Notes: a model not told the origin generated them from the sequence alone. Counted from the first letter of the stretch, positions 48,054 through 59,802 are shown. The stretch is DNA of 64,000 bases from Lepidurus packardi (GCA_023053545.1 JAKZAN010000089.1:46001-110000), one strand, 5' to 3'. Made by a program: numbers and translations.

Positions 48054-48689
48054 TGCGGGATGAATCCACATATTATATATTTAGAATGGAACAAGAAACA
48101 GAGATTATGCGAGGGAGGACGGAAAAGGGAGTTATTTTTTAAGGATGAACTAGACACTCTGTAGAGTGTTTGGGAGCAATTGATATGGGTTAGGCTTATT
48201 TTACCCTATTCTATATTGAACCTTTCTTCAGAACAAAACATTCCAACAGTGTTCTCAGCCTACTATCAACTCTCGCATGCCATCCAAAGACGACATGTAT
48301 AGTCCTGCTGATACTTTTTAGAAGGTAGTTGTTGTGCTACTGCTGCTGGATCTATTTAGAGTACCTGGAATATCAGTGCTCAGCACGATCATCGAGTGTA
48401 TCCTGCCTTACGGAGACATAGATATGAGACGCGAACACTTCTGGAATATGGGGTGGGCGCTTCAAATAATATAGATAATTATGTACTTATTGCTAAGATA
48501 TCATGGCTTGACCCCTACCCTTATCCAATGCTAGTTAGCATCTCTTGTAAATCATGATGGCTAGACCATTATTATTATTTTTCTACTCCCACCTCAATAC
48601 ACAAATCTTCGAACTCCCTTCCTGCACCTTCACTAGAGTCCAAGACCGACCATACCTGCAGCAAACACACTCCATTAACAACACCGTCA
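48054..48689. other. Intergenic region
   Basis: 636 bp. Two overlapping plus frames are open: from 48060 (to UGA 48309; MNPHIIYLEWNKKQRL...) and from ATG 48277 (MPSKDDMYSPADTFEKVVVV..., one hydrophobic helix, no UGA before SPCS3). Neither can be supported. AT-rich around 48500 and 48570. Confidence 0.3.
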
Positions 48690-49444
48690 ATGCATAACTT
48701 GTCCTCCCGGTTCAACTCCATGCTCATGTACACAGCAGCTACTCTCGCACTAATGTGTGTCCTCAACACCCTGTCTGGGTTCTACTTGTTCCAACCTAAG
48801 GCAGATATTAAGTTCGAAATCACCAGTGTCCCTAGCTTGTAAACAACCATTCTACTTAACAAAACACCTCTTTCCTTCCCTTTCTTTCTAGTAAAATCCA
48901 TCCGATCTACAAGTGGGAACAAGCCTACATGAAGTTCAATCTCCACGCAAGTATCGATAAAAACTCATCGTGGTCTACAACTCCTTTCTCTGCTTACTTG
49001 ATAACATTTAGATGTCAGCACACTGTACAACTGGAATCTGAAACAGCTCTATTTCTATCTCGAAGCTGAATACTATAACCCCGAACTCAACGTACAATAG
49101 TCTTCATCACACCAATTATACTCTATAAAAACATCCGTATGCGTAGTTCACGAGCAGAGCAGTCCTCTACGATTAAATCATCCAGACCCCTGAAGACAGA
49201 TCCCTCATCGCACAAAAATGGGTGATCAGCAAGACCAACAAAACTATCGAATACCCGCTTAGGGATCTGTACAACAAACTACTCGGCAACGACATCAAAC
49301 TGAGGCTGATAGTAGAGTACATGCCAGTGACCGGCTATTTCTTCAAAGTAACCCTCAGATTGCAACTCACCCCAACAATCCCAAACTCTATAGCATACTC
49401 TTTTGGAGGAAAACTACAGAATGCCTGCGAGCTACACTAAATGA
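48690..49444 (+). CDS. SPCS3: Signal peptidase complex subunit 3
   Basis: Exons 48690-48838, 48892-48950, 49012-49091, 49147-49347 and 49394-49444 (introns 53, 61, 55, 46 nt); 179 residues, as in human (180). One N-terminal membrane helix (MLMYTAATLALMCVLNTL) after SSRFNS, then the luminal domain: DVSTLYNWNLKQLFYLE-like WNLKQLYFYLEAEYYNPEL, SRAVLYDEII, then LIVEYMPVTGYFF and the tail YRMPASYTK. SPCS3 supports the catalytic subunit that removes signal peptides in the ER. The fourth intron was deduced because the unspliced frame loses the conserved end and runs into AT-rich trailer. Confidence 0.9.
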
Positions 49445-49673
49445 TGATGCCGATAAATGAATAATTTTAGAGTTTCGGTATGATCGATTCGAATCGGAAC
49501 AGAGAGAGATGTAAATAAATAGTTAAAAACATTCGCGCAATTCTATTTCAAATGATGATTAGAGAAGGTGTTAATCGCTGGTAAAGCAACAAAAAAGTAA
49601 AAAGGGCAGTTGCAGCTTAGAAATTACAGTGACGAGTATTCTAGTTCTGAGCCCTTTGTTTTCAAATTTCTCG

Positions 49674-52600
49674 TCACTCGCTTTTGGTATTGCTGACAAG
49701 ACCCTCCACGTTTTTCTTCCATCTCTCTGTGAAAGATTGTTCTTGCTTCACACATCCATCTAACTATTTGCTGAACCTTGCATTATCCTGATCGTACTGC
49801 GCCTTGAATTTCTCCAAGACCTAGTTTCTGCATAAAAATGCAGATTTCTGTCTCCAGGTCTTGAACGAGTTTATCACTTTGCTCACTGAAGGCTCCTCCT
49901 GAACAGCCACAGGAGCAGGGTCTTTCTTGGTCTCTTTTTTGGCAGCTTTCTTGTTGTCCAGCTTAGGCTCCTCCACGACTGTTTTGAGGTATTAGTACTT
50001 CTTGGCAGCTATGTCAAACATCGTAAAGTTAACTCCTTCCCATTTCTTCGGAATATTGCGTTCGCTGGAGACATCGATTGCTGCTCCTTTCTGCTTGAGT
50101 AGCATCAACTCTTTGATGTTCAAATGCTTTTTCTCCACAGTTTCATCTGATAAAAGTAAGGAATTGTAATTGGATTTTTAATAGATTTGAGATAATGATT
50201 AAGGAGTACCTCCAGGTAGTTTCACGAAATCCTCCTGCAAAGGCAGTGCATCGTAATACACAACGAGGAATTCGAAATTATTGAGTGAATGGTTGAGCAT
50301 CTTGCTGGCATAACTGAACTGGGCATCATTTATGTTGCCTCGATACTTCTCGATCGCTGCCGTGAAATTGGTGTTCCTCTAGTTTTATGCGTTATTTAGG
50401 TCATCTAGTTCTTATCTGCACGCAGGGTTAGATAGATTGGGCCTCAATTTTCTCAAGTTCTCGTTTTTCTTCTTGTCCATCTGGTCTCTGATGTTCTTGA
50501 ATTCCTCGAATAATGTGATCGTTTTCTTTTGTATAGTAGAGCTAATGCTGCTGTCAACTTCCTCAAATACTCTCTTGCTTATGAATTCACTCATCTATGC
50601 GAGATCATCACAGATTCTTCTCAGATCTCTGATGCAGTTGAGCCTGAAGGAATCAGCATTTTTCTTCATGTTAGAGATGTAGTTACGCAGAAAATCTGGG
50701 ACTTTATCTGGACCTAGATATTTAGCTTTGTCTCCCACGTATACCTTCAGTACCTCATCTTTCATAGCTTTCTAGATGTCATCAATCAGCTGAGAGAATT
50801 TCTTGTCGTCTTTTTGCTCGCTTAGAGGCCCTAGTTACTTCAGTTCCCCAATTTTCCGTTTTTCATCTTATTCTTGTTCGGTTGCAGGCAACACGATGTC
50901 GGGCTTGTCTTGGTTATAACTGACTCTGACCATCTCGATGAGCTTGGCGTCTGGTTTAAAAGCTTCTATGTGTTTTCCATAGCGACTAATGCATGATCTT
51001 ATGGTCATTAGTAATTTGCGGATCGGTTCTGTATCGGGTAGCTCTTTGCCTGAATTACCTCGGTTGACCTCAGTGCGCAGATTTTCCATGAGTCTGATCA
51101 AAGCCTCCTGGGCTTTCTAACATTTATTCATTTCACCTCTTAATCTTTCCTGACACATTCTTTTGGGCTTGCCATACGTTTTTCCTGAACAGTCCTTCGC
51201 GGCCAGATCTTCAGTAAACACTGCATAACTTTTTTCGAAGGCTTCGTAAAGATCTTGTCTTTTTTTATTGGAGTAAGTAGCGACTTCATTTGTTTTCTCG
51301 GATCTCTTATTCTGTTGGTCAGTAAGCTGCTTGGTAATCTCTTCCATCATGTTCTTATACCAGGCTGTCTCTTCAGCTGAATACTCCCCTCCTTGGTTGA
51401 TATCTTTCAACTCATCCAAGAACTTCTTATTGTGGTCGATCAGATCTTGTACCATATGTGTGCTTAATCTCGTTAGCTCACTGATTATCTATTTTGTGTT
51501 TTGCTCGAACCTAGAAGAGTTCTCTCTATTCTTGCTGGCCAGCCCCTGGAGCTGGGATAGGTTTTTAGCAGACTGCAGTTCTTCTCTCGTTTTTTTCTGC
51601 TCTTCCGTATGTGCTTTGGTGAGTTCTAGACTCTTTTCTAGCAGCAGATTAAATTTTTCGGTCTGCAAGTCCATCTTTTCCTTCACTTATCTTGCGTGTC
51701 TTTCGTACTTCTTTTTATGGCTCGTGATTTCGGCAGACCTTTTGACGAAAACCTCTGACTCGAGTTTCCCCTTCATCGAGTAGTGTTTCTTTAGTCTGTC
51801 GTCCAGTGTCTCGAGACTTTCTTCCAGGAATTCCTTATCTTTAACGGAGGCATGCTCCAATAACTCCTTTTTTACTTCCAGAATATTTCCGAAAAGCTTA
51901 TCTCTTAACCTTATGATCATGTTCAGCGTTTCGGACTGTTTTACCATGACTCTGTCACAAACTATGGGGTTGTTATATGGATCCAAGACAGCAGGATCGA
52001 CTGCATCCCCGGCGGGCGCTTTGTCGGGGTCCTCAATCACTGCAGGATCCTTTTTAGACTCATCCTAAAATATGTAGAACTCTTTGGCAATCTATTAAGG
52101 TTGTTTGCTCACGAGCCACAGTTTTCCTGTTGTACTTGTGAACTCTGTGACTGTCGGAACTCCATATTATTTCATGAGTGCCTGCTTACGTTCTTCTTGT
52201 TCAGCTGCTAATTTCTTAGGGTCCTTGGGTTTTGGAGCAGGGGGTGCTTTTCCTCCCTTCTTAGCAGTCTCTTCAGCAAGCTTTGCGTCTTCCTCGGCCT
52301 TTTTCTTTTATTCGAGAGCCATTCTCCTTGCAACTTTGGCCTCGAGTTGTTTTTTCCAGATATCCAGTATCTCTTGTTTTCGGGCCAAATCGTACAGTGA
52401 GAAGATCTATGCCAAAGATTTCTAGAGACTTTACACATGGCTGTGGATTTGTGCTGGGTGCTGTTCCGCCAGCTGTTTGTTCAATGAATGGGTAGAGCGA
52501 TATTATTTTTCTAAGTCATCGATCTTGGCAAACGCTTTCGCCGCGACTTCTTCGAGCTTAATGTGGTGGAGGGCCTCTCTCAATTCCTTCTTCAAACCTT

Positions 52601-54131
52601 AGAACTCTTCTTTGAACTTATCGACTTTCTCCTAATCGTCGTCGAGAATCTTAGCCTTGCTTAGCTCGTACTGCTGTGCCAGCTGATCATATTTCTTCCT
52701 TCCCTCGTCCATCGCACTGGCTGATTTGAGCACGAATTTTGCAACATTCTCACAAAGTTCAGTCTCATGGTTATCATACTTTTCTACATAAGCTGTAGCA
52801 TCGTTTAGAAGATTCTTCCCTCTTCGTTGGAGTTCCTCCGCTGCAGGCTTAGCCTAACTGTCGATCAGCTTGTCCACTTGCGAGCTATCTATATAAGCAA
52901 TATAGTTGAGTCTCGCTCTTAGATCTTCAGTTCTCTTGTCGCAAGTATTTCTTTGGGTAGACAATTATTATAGCAACAGTGCCAAGACCTTGTCTATGGC
53001 CGCACCAGATTCATCGTTCCTCATTTTCAACTGTTCAGACCACTTATCGACTGTTTGTTTACTGAGATGAGAAAGATTCACGAGGTGTTCCAGTAATTAT
53101 GCTCTCGTCTGGTGTGCTTTTCTCTGGATGTCTCTCAGCACGTTGTATCCATGGCTGCGAGTTTCAGAGTTCACGTAAGGTTGTGACTGTAAATCCCCGT
53201 GGAACTTGGCCAGGGCATCTTTATGCTTGATCTCTCTCCATTCTTGCTGTTTGGCCACGAGGACCTCTTTGAACTCTTTAAACTTACTCTCGTGAGACTC
53301 TGATAATTGAGCGATAAACTGTTGATTCTGATCTCCTTCAGATACCTGGTTGGCTGAGAGTTCCTTCAACTTCTGGTCGGATATTTGCTGCGCCTCCTTC
53401 TCTAGGACAAAAGCAATGTCTGCCAAATTCTTGCTGAGCTGGGTACAGTAGTCCTGTATGCGTGTAGACCTATCCTTTTCGAAGCTGGTCAGACTGTTTT
53501 TGAGATTATTAATCTTTTCTGCTCTTTTGAATGAATTAGTCTCAATCACATTTTAAATTTCAGTCACCAGTTCCTTTTCTCTGGACAGCATGTACTAGTC
53601 AGTCAGTTTGTTCAGGAAATCCTGGATGTCGTTGTTATTGATTTTTATGAACTCTTCGGCTTCCGTCTTGATCGAAGAGTAGATATCCCTCACTGAGGTC
53701 ACGTATTCCTGGGTGTCCTGGTTAAAGTCTTACAAAGTTTACAAGTGTTTTTGTCTTCTGTTCATGGTTATTTTCTAAATCAGCTGTTTTGTCCGGTCAC
53801 GACTAACAGGGGGTTTGTAATCGGACAGCGCCACTACTTCCGCCTCAAGCTCCATATCCTATGCGTTGCTGCCCGAACCTACCCGAGTCATTTTTTGGAG
53901 CTGTTTGGCAGCACGAGCCTATTTAAGGAGTTCTTTTGCGCCATCGACAAAGAGGACCTTTGTGGCTGGGGGCTGTTTCCGCTACTGATAGAGTGCGTGA
54001 TTAAGATGGGTGGTGGCTTTGAAGCCGAGCATAGCTGCCTTGTCGGGGTTGGAGATTTCACGAACGGTGCCAGAAAGTGCATGTCTTCCGGACATAGAAA
54101 GAGTATTGGGCTTGATAGTGTTCTGTTGCAT
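49674..54131 (-). CDS. CCDC180-like giant coiled-coil protein
   Basis: Exons 50210-54131 and 49674-50146 (intron 63 nt); 1464 residues, the largest gene here. Nearly all helical: spectrin-like coiled coils throughout (DUF4455/DUF4456-like layout). A short Lys/Pro-rich break at about residue 735 (KKGGKAPPAPKPKDPK) and a DPYNNPI segment separate the halves. KTYGKPKRMCQERLRGEMNK near residue 1015 resembles a CCDC180 signature. CCDC180 is a cilia-associated protein of unclear role. The ATG at 54131 extends the frame 122 codons above the next Met at 53765. About 30 UAR codons are in frame, all in Glu-like places. Confidence 0.65.
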
Positions 54132-54392
54132 TTTCTATGGATTAAAAATAACATAATAGTATCGAGTTTTGACTTAGATGAAATGATCAAAAATAATAAG
54201 ACAATACTCATATTATCAGTCTACAGTTTACAAGGTTTTAAAGACAATTTTGAGACGGGGATAAATGAACACAAATAAAAGCAGATTATAGGCAGGAGAG
54301 AAGGAGTCAGTCTAGCAAACATCCATTTTCGAGGTTCAACGCCTACAGAACAGTTGAGCGACCGGCTGTCCTCATAGAGTCGTAGAGCATCT

Positions 54393-54398
54393 AAAAAA
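54393..54398 (-). terminator. Pol III terminator of the 5S gene
   Basis: On the minus strand TTTTTT begins five bases after the 3' end of the 5S sequence, the normal RNA polymerase III stop signal. Confidence 0.75.
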
Positions 54399-54402
54399 GG
54401 GG

Positions 54403-54520
54403 GCTGTCGACACGTGGACTTCCCAAGCGGTCCCCCACCTTAGTACTATCCACGCCTTAAGCCGCTTAACTTCGGAGTTCGGATGGGATCCGGTGCATTT
54501 GGCTTAGTGTGGCCGACAGC
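54403..54520 (-). rRNA. 5S ribosomal RNA
   Basis: 118 nt on the minus strand from GCTGTCGGCCACACTAAGCC to its 3' partner GTGTCGACAGC. The ends pair over several bases (GCTGTCGG with CGACAGC) as helix I. The internal control region is intact: CCCATCCGAACTCCGAAG, GTTAAGCGGCTTAAGGC, and TGGATAGTACTAAGGTGGG and GACCGCTTGGGAAG near the end, which follow the eukaryotic 5S consensus. A Pol III T6 run follows. A single copy, not in a tandem array, between CCDC180 and a cyclophilin gene. A 50-nt 5' fragment lies at 59640. Confidence 0.97.
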
Positions 54521-54716
54521 GATAGCTCATGTGTGATTGTCTTCTTAAAGTGTGGTACCCCACCCCAAACATGTCTCAAGCGTGCCTGATTCATTTTCAT
54601 AAAATTATGTTTTTGTATTCTGTCTATTTGCTCCGTCACCTCTGTCCCTCCCACAACTCCTTCCTTAATGATTCAAATGCATCATGCTTACCAATATTTC
54701 AAATAGATAAATATGG

Positions 54717-55280
54717 TCAGAGCTGTCCGCAGTTTACGACCTGCACTTTCTTTTGAGGAGCACCATCTTCTGAGGCAGCTTAGATGTGCATCGTATCTAC
54801 GATTTTCTGCCCTTCTATCACTTTCCCAAATACTACGTGTTTGTTATCGAGCCAGGGAGTCTTCGTGAATGTGATGAAGAACTGTGTGCCGTTAGTATTG
54901 GGGCCGCGGTTAGCCATTGACAGTAGGTAAGGTTTATCATGCTTCAATTTGAAATTCTCATCTTCGAACTTGGCTCCGTAAATGGACTTGCCCCCTATGC
55001 CTGTGCCGTTGGTAAAATCTCCTCCTTGTGCCATAAAGTCTATGCTTCGCCCGAGTGGAATAGCAGAAAGTCAAATAGGGTTGATATTACCAGAGATGAT
55101 CCTGTGCATGATGATGCCTTTGTAACCTTGATCAAAACCAAGTCCCTGGGGAGGATCAGCACAGAGTCTCCTAAAGTTCTCAGCAGTCTTAGGGACGACG
55201 TCAGCGAAGAGTTCAAAGACGATCCTTCCTGCAGACTTGCCTGCGATTTCAATATCAAAGTAGACTCGAGGGTTGGCCAT
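54717..55280 (-). CDS. Cyclophilin A-type peptidyl-prolyl isomerase
   Basis: Exons 55091-55280 and 54717-55039 (intron 51 nt), 170 residues, the normal size. Catalytic and cyclosporin-site residues are present: HRII (Arg), [35 protein letters not shown] with Trp. The PPQGLGF insert after the LCAD loop is the plant/protist-type 7-residue loop. Folds proteins by proline isomerisation in the cytosol. One Met-Gln consensus reads MAQ. UAA gives Glu in MHIEAAS. Paralogue at 57429. Confidence 0.96.
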
Positions 55281-56020
55281 CTGGGTTCTTATTATTTTTA
55301 CCGATTCTAATGATTATTTTAGTATTGGGTTAACAGTTGTTTTTGATTTAAATGTATATTTACATGAATGAAAGAATTGCCGATCATGGATTATCAGAAC
55401 GTATAACTAAGTTATTACTGACACTAGGCTCAGACCTGCATTTTCCTCCTGCGTCAAAAAACTTTTATCCCTTGATTTATGTTAGTTAACACAGTATGCG
55501 TGTAAAGGAATGATTTGACTTCGCATCGAAAATCATCTATACATTTAGGAGATCAACTTCGGATGGAAAGTGAGCTCTGGTTGCATTGTGAATTTCTAAC
55601 AATAGTAAGAATGAATGCGATATTGTCTTGTCGCTCGATTCTGTATTATTAAGATTACAAAAACGATGCACTCGAAAAATGCTGACTTCGGTGGGTCATT
55701 AGAGGTGAAATAGGTAGGCTCTGATTTTGCCCAATAACTGTTGTTAGTTCTTGAAATTTGTTTTGACATTTCTACATAATTACTCCAGCCTGGGAGATAC
55801 AATAGTAGCAATCGATAGTTACTTGATTAGTTGTGCAATATTTGCTGGATAGGTATTTTCAGCCAACCATCCAGCCATTCATACATTGTATATACGATTC
55901 AACCAGTTTACCCCTAATATTTCAGTCACCTCATCTTAAGGAAAAGACACCTGCTTACTAAAAAATACTATCAATTACCACACTAGCACTTAACACTATC
56001 ACTTACGAATTCTCATTCCC
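55281..56020. other. Intergenic region
   Basis: 740 bp between divergent cyclophilin and SIMPL genes, AT-rich over most of its length. A minus-strand open stretch (55596-55811) is short and lacks features. Nothing else seen. Confidence 0.35.
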
Positions 56021-56770
56021 ATGACTTCCCAACATCTACTACCCATCACCAGAATACTACTCGTAGCCTCTCTGCTTCTCACTTACAGATGCCAATAACA
56101 GACACCACAACACTGTTGTACGCCTCCTAATACTGTCACTGTTGCTGGTACAGCTACGGTTACCCTCCCAGCTAATGCCACCACATTTGCCGTCTCTATG
56201 TCCTCAAGACCCGCTAATTCTGCCTCTGATGCCGTTTCTCAACTCAACTAAAAAATCAGCCTGGTGGAAACCGCACTTAATAACTCTGGCATTAGTCCCC
56301 GGGATATTAAACAAGGTTCCCTACTTTTGTACGCCAACACTAACTTCTTGGACCGTCTCGTATTTACTGAAAACGTTACTGATTTCCAAGCACGGGGAAA
56401 CAATATGACGGAGCAGTTCCTGAACCACTAGAACGGAGGTGTAGTCGCAACAGTTACTCTCACAGTCTATTTGCGAGACCTCGGGGAAAAAGGGAATAAT
56501 ATTGGGAAGATCTATGATCAAATCTCCTCATCAGATCAGGATAGCGAAATCCTGGTCAACGATTCCGATAACTCTGACAAGAATGAAGCTTTTAATGAGG
56601 CTTTGAGTTTGGCGTATTCCGATGCGAGACGTAAAGCTGAAACTCTTGCACAATTATCGAATTCGACGGTTAAAGGGGTTTCGACGATTCTGGAAAGCAG
56701 CAATAGGACGAGCGGAACTGAGGTAAGTGCTAACTTGCTCATAACGTTCATTATGAGTAACAATGTTTGA
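56021..56770 (+). CDS. Secreted SIMPL-domain (DUF541) protein 2
   Basis: Single exon of 249 residues. A signal peptide-like start (ITRILLVASLLLTYRC) precedes QHCCTPPNTVTVAGTATVTL, the same CC-proline start and SIMPL strand as the copy at 24281. The body contains four or more Asn-x-Ser/Thr sites, and the end has ARRKAETLAQLSNSTVKGVS, the conserved DUF541 helix. It ends 174 bp before the telomeric array. Clearly paralogous to the first copy but diverged; probably secreted or surface-bound. Confidence 0.85.
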
Positions 56771-56943
56771 ATAGTGAGATGAAACTATATATGTAGATCT
56801 AAATTTAGATTGTGATGTCTTACTTTTTCCACGGTATAAGATAAATTAAAATCCTACTTTTCAAATCAATCGTGGTGGTTTTTCGATCAAGGAAGGCATA
56901 AAGATAGAAGTAGAAAATCATTATAAGCATCTTCGTAACTTAA

Positions 56944-57238
56944 GGGGTTGGGGTTGGGGTTGGGGTTGGGGTTGGGGTTGGGGTTGGGGTTGGGGGTTGG
57001 GGGTTGGGGTTGGGGTTGGGGTTGGGGTTGGGGTTGGGGTTGGGGTTGGGGTTGGGGTTGGGGTTGGGGTTGGGGTTGGGGTTGGGGTTGGGGTTGGGGT
57101 TGGGGTTGGGGTTGGGGTTGGGGTTGGGGTTGGGGGTTGGGGTTGGGGTTGGGGTTGGGGTTGGGGTTGGGGTTGGGGTTGGGGTTGGGGTTGGGGTTGG
57201 GGTTGGGGTTGGGGGTTGGGGGTTGGGGTTGGGGTTGG
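56944..57238 (+). repeat. Interstitial telomeric array (GGGGTT)n
   Basis: 295 bp of about 48 tandem GGGGTT units, G strand on plus, with a few GGGGGTT variants (two near 56990-57005, one near 57132, two near 57211-57225) and no other base changes. GGGGTT is the telomere repeat of Tetrahymena-type ciliates. Unique sequence with genes flanks both sides (SIMPL 2 left, cyclophilin right), so it is internal, not a contig end. The translated repeats in all frames (PNPNPN, GVGVGV) are not proteins. Confidence 0.97.
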
Positions 57239-57428
57239 TGCAATAGTTAGTTTAGTTGGTATATTTGGTTTACTTAGTGCCAATACGTCTAGGAAATAGA
57301 TGTATTTTATAGTATTTTAAATAAATGTCGAGGCATTGACTACTTGGCCAGCCTTTCAAATATCAATCACCACAATCCTATAATCATAAATTCAAATATC
57401 TTCAAAAATTCATTTTCAACAGCAAACA

Positions 57429-57978
57429 ATGGCTAACCCCAAAGTGTACTTCGATATTAACATCGGAGGCAAGTCCGCAGGCAGAATCACCTTCGAGCTC
57501 AATGCTGATGTTGTTCCCAAGACTGCTGAGAACTTCAGAGCCCTCTGCACTGGAGAAAAAGGATTCGGCTATAAGGGCAGCATCTTCCACAGAATCATCC
57601 CACGTAACAATAACTTATCTAAAACTTGTTCTTTCATGTTATTGTCTTCGTTCATAGAGTTCATGTGTCAGGGTGGTGACTTCACTAATTTCAACGGTAC
57701 CGGAGGCAAGTCTATCTATGGCGAGAAATTTGCTGATGAAAATTTCAAACTGAAGCATAAGGAACCATATATGCTGTCTATGGCAAATGCTGGTCCCAAC
57801 ACCAACGGCTCCCAGTTCTTCATCACAAACTGCAGTCACCAACTGGCTGGATGGCAAGCACGTCGTCTTCGGACGCGTCTTGGAGGGACAGAATGTGATA
57901 AAGACAATGTAGGCACTGGGCAGCCCTAGCGGCAAGACTTCTCAGAAAGTGTAGATCGCAGCTTGTGGACAATTGTGA
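57429..57978 (+). CDS. Cyclophilin, apparent +1 frameshift
   Basis: Exons 57429-57603 and 57658-57978 (intron 54 nt). The protein matches cyclophilin [41 protein letters not shown], then [16 protein letters not shown] and [16 protein letters not shown]. After QFFIT one extra A in an AAA run (57827-57829) shifts frame; the next frame gives [12 protein letters not shown] to the normal end CGQL and UGA. Summed exon length is 496 nt, one more than a multiple of three. Otherwise complete, with all active-site residues. UAG reads Glu in KTMEALGS. Confidence 0.9.
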
Positions 57979-58521
57979 TTTGAGTTATGTCTGTGTCATT
58001 ACCAGCACATCGAGATCCTTGTTTGTAGACATAAACCGAATAAAGAGCCGGCCAACATCCAAAATAAGGATATAAATTTTGAATATTTTTGACTTATTAA
58101 AAATAGGTTATCCACAAAAATCAAGGGTTTCACCAGTAAGAGGCACTGAATATGTACTCAGGTAGTATAGGATCTTTGGAATAGGTTGGGTGGGACGTCC
58201 AAAATAAATAACTCTTCTGATAGTAAGTTTTCTCCATTTTTGATCGCAGCTTCGGAACAATCATTTTTTATAATGGTGGGTTGATGTGTTTACTTCTGAA
58301 AATATAAATGCTGGCATGGTCATGTTTGGCTCCTCGATTGCTCATTTCAAGTAGTTGATCCCTTTGATGGGTTGCTGGACATTGATAAGATGTGGAAATG
58401 CTTAGAGCTTAGTTAGAACACGAGATAATAAGCAACAATAACTTGCTACTATCTCAAAGATAAGAGCAAAATAAATATTTCAATATTGGAAAAGATATTC
58501 ACAGATATAATACCCTGAGTC
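57979..58521. other. Intergenic region
   Basis: 543 bp, AT-rich around 58080-58110 and 58430-58510. No gene, repeat or clear fold. The UGA five codons before ATG 58522 supports that start. Confidence 0.35.
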
Positions 58522-59544
58522 ATGGCCACGGCCTTTACCATCTTCACTAGGGCCACAGACACTCAGGCCATTCTACACAGATTATAAATAAAGCTCGGAA
58601 AGCACTTCCAACCTTCGTAGCCAACGCCCTTTGAGCTTGCTGCTTCTGATATCCTGCAAATCAAGGCTCGCATACTCCAAAACCTCAACTACAAACATCC
58701 TGATAATCATGATAGCGACTATACGCCCAAACATAAATCTCATTTCATCCAGACCACTAGTCACCCAGATCATCAACGTAGGCATTGTCCGGCCAGTCCA
58801 TAACAATAGAAACAGGCTGTCGACGCATCGACTAATTCGTATTCGGGGTTCGCAGGCTCTAAAAAACATATCTTGTTCAATACACCATCCTCTCCTCTTC
58901 CTCCTACTCGTCAGCCAACGCTAGCAGCATCCCCAAAAAGACTCCTAACTACAAGTCCCGCTAATAATAATATTAATAGCCGTAAAAAAAGTCCAGAGAA
59001 AAACAATCAAGTTTCAATTGTTGACAAAAGAATGAACTTCTCCAGCAACAACCTGAGAGCAGACAAGACTAGCGATCCATAGATCAAGAAGCATTGTCAT
59101 CTACGGATCCTTGAAAGGGAATAATAAAGGATCAGCTCAAAGAAGCAAACACTAATGATGAGCAAAAGTAGCACCCAAATTCCAACTTGGCCTGAAAAGC
59201 AAGACGAAGCATGCTATGTCGATGGATTGTTGGGCAATACAAACACTCCAACACCTGCACAGTGTTTTGAGGAGATCGAGAGTCTGAAAAAGCAGTTGGT
59301 TAAAATGGAGAAGAGCAGGCGAGTAGCCGAAAGACGGGTGTAAAAGGTAGTCACTAAGCTGAAGGACACTCTTCAGAAGACCGAAACACAGAACTACATG
59401 CTGAATAAGAAGCTTGAGCTTTGCAAAAGTGACAGCAACTTGAAAATCGCGAAAACTACAAATAATATTCAGACGGTGACTTCAGCAGTTAAGAAGAACC
59501 CCAAACTTGACAATAAAGAGACCCGAAATAAAACAAAACATTGA
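58522..59544 (+). CDS. Hypothetical protein with C-terminal coiled coil
   Basis: Single exon of 340 residues, ATG just after an in-frame UGA. The N-terminus looks folded (MATAFTIFTRATDTQAILHR, LAASDILQIKARILQNLNYK), then a long Ser/Pro/Asn/Lys-rich disordered region, then a coiled coil at about residues 245-315 (CFEEIESLKKQLVKMEKSRR, RRVEKVVTKLKDTLQKTETQ). The Glu-coding UAG/UAA fall in the helices. No family recognised. Confidence 0.6.
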
Positions 59545-59639
59545 GACATCATCAGCCTGTATCCAGTCGATTGAGCTACAGGTACCGTGGAAACCGAACA
59601 TCCGATTCCTATTTTTATAATTGCATACACATATTCCCT

Positions 59640-59689
59640 GCTGTTGGCCAAACCGAGCTCAATGCATCGGATCCCATCCGAACTCAGAA
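59640..59689 (+). pseudogene. 5S rRNA 5' fragment
   Basis: Fifty bases align without gaps to the first 50 of the 5S gene at 54403-54520 with about seven differences, including the perfect block CGGATCCCATCCGAACTC. The rest of the 5S (loop E to the 3' helix) is missing, so it cannot fold as 5S. A T4 run occurs about 8 bp after the break. It lies on the other strand 5.1 kb away, between a coiled-coil gene and a kinase gene. Confidence 0.85.
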
Positions 59690-59802
59690 TTTATATTTTC
59701 TAGTGTACTTTAGTATACTATACCTCTGAGAACATCCACTGCCACATATTTATACATTAAAATATCACTCGTTGAGTTTGAACCACGAGCCAGATCCATA
59801 GC

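Noticed and set aside
49438-49632. SPCS3 reading straight on for another 64 codons past CAC-TAA
   Set aside because: A 46-nt intron (49348-49393) restores the family C-terminus, ends at UGA 49442 and gives the expected 179 residues; the longer reading is AT-rich trailer.
54466-54654. Minus-strand open frame through the 5S gene
   Set aside because: It overlaps the 5S rRNA sequence, which explains these bases fully.
56887-57299. Long open frames on both strands (Pro-Asn, Pro-Gln, Gly-Val, Gly-Leu repeats)
   Set aside because: They are translations of the GGGGTT array in every frame; no start, stop or domain outside the repeat supports a protein.
57821-57835. Euplotes-type programmed +1 shift at the cyclophilin
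   Set aside because: Euplotes shifts at AAA-TAA/TAG stop contexts and uses UGA as Cys; neither applies here. The shift stays unexplained and is reported as a finding, not as that mechanism.
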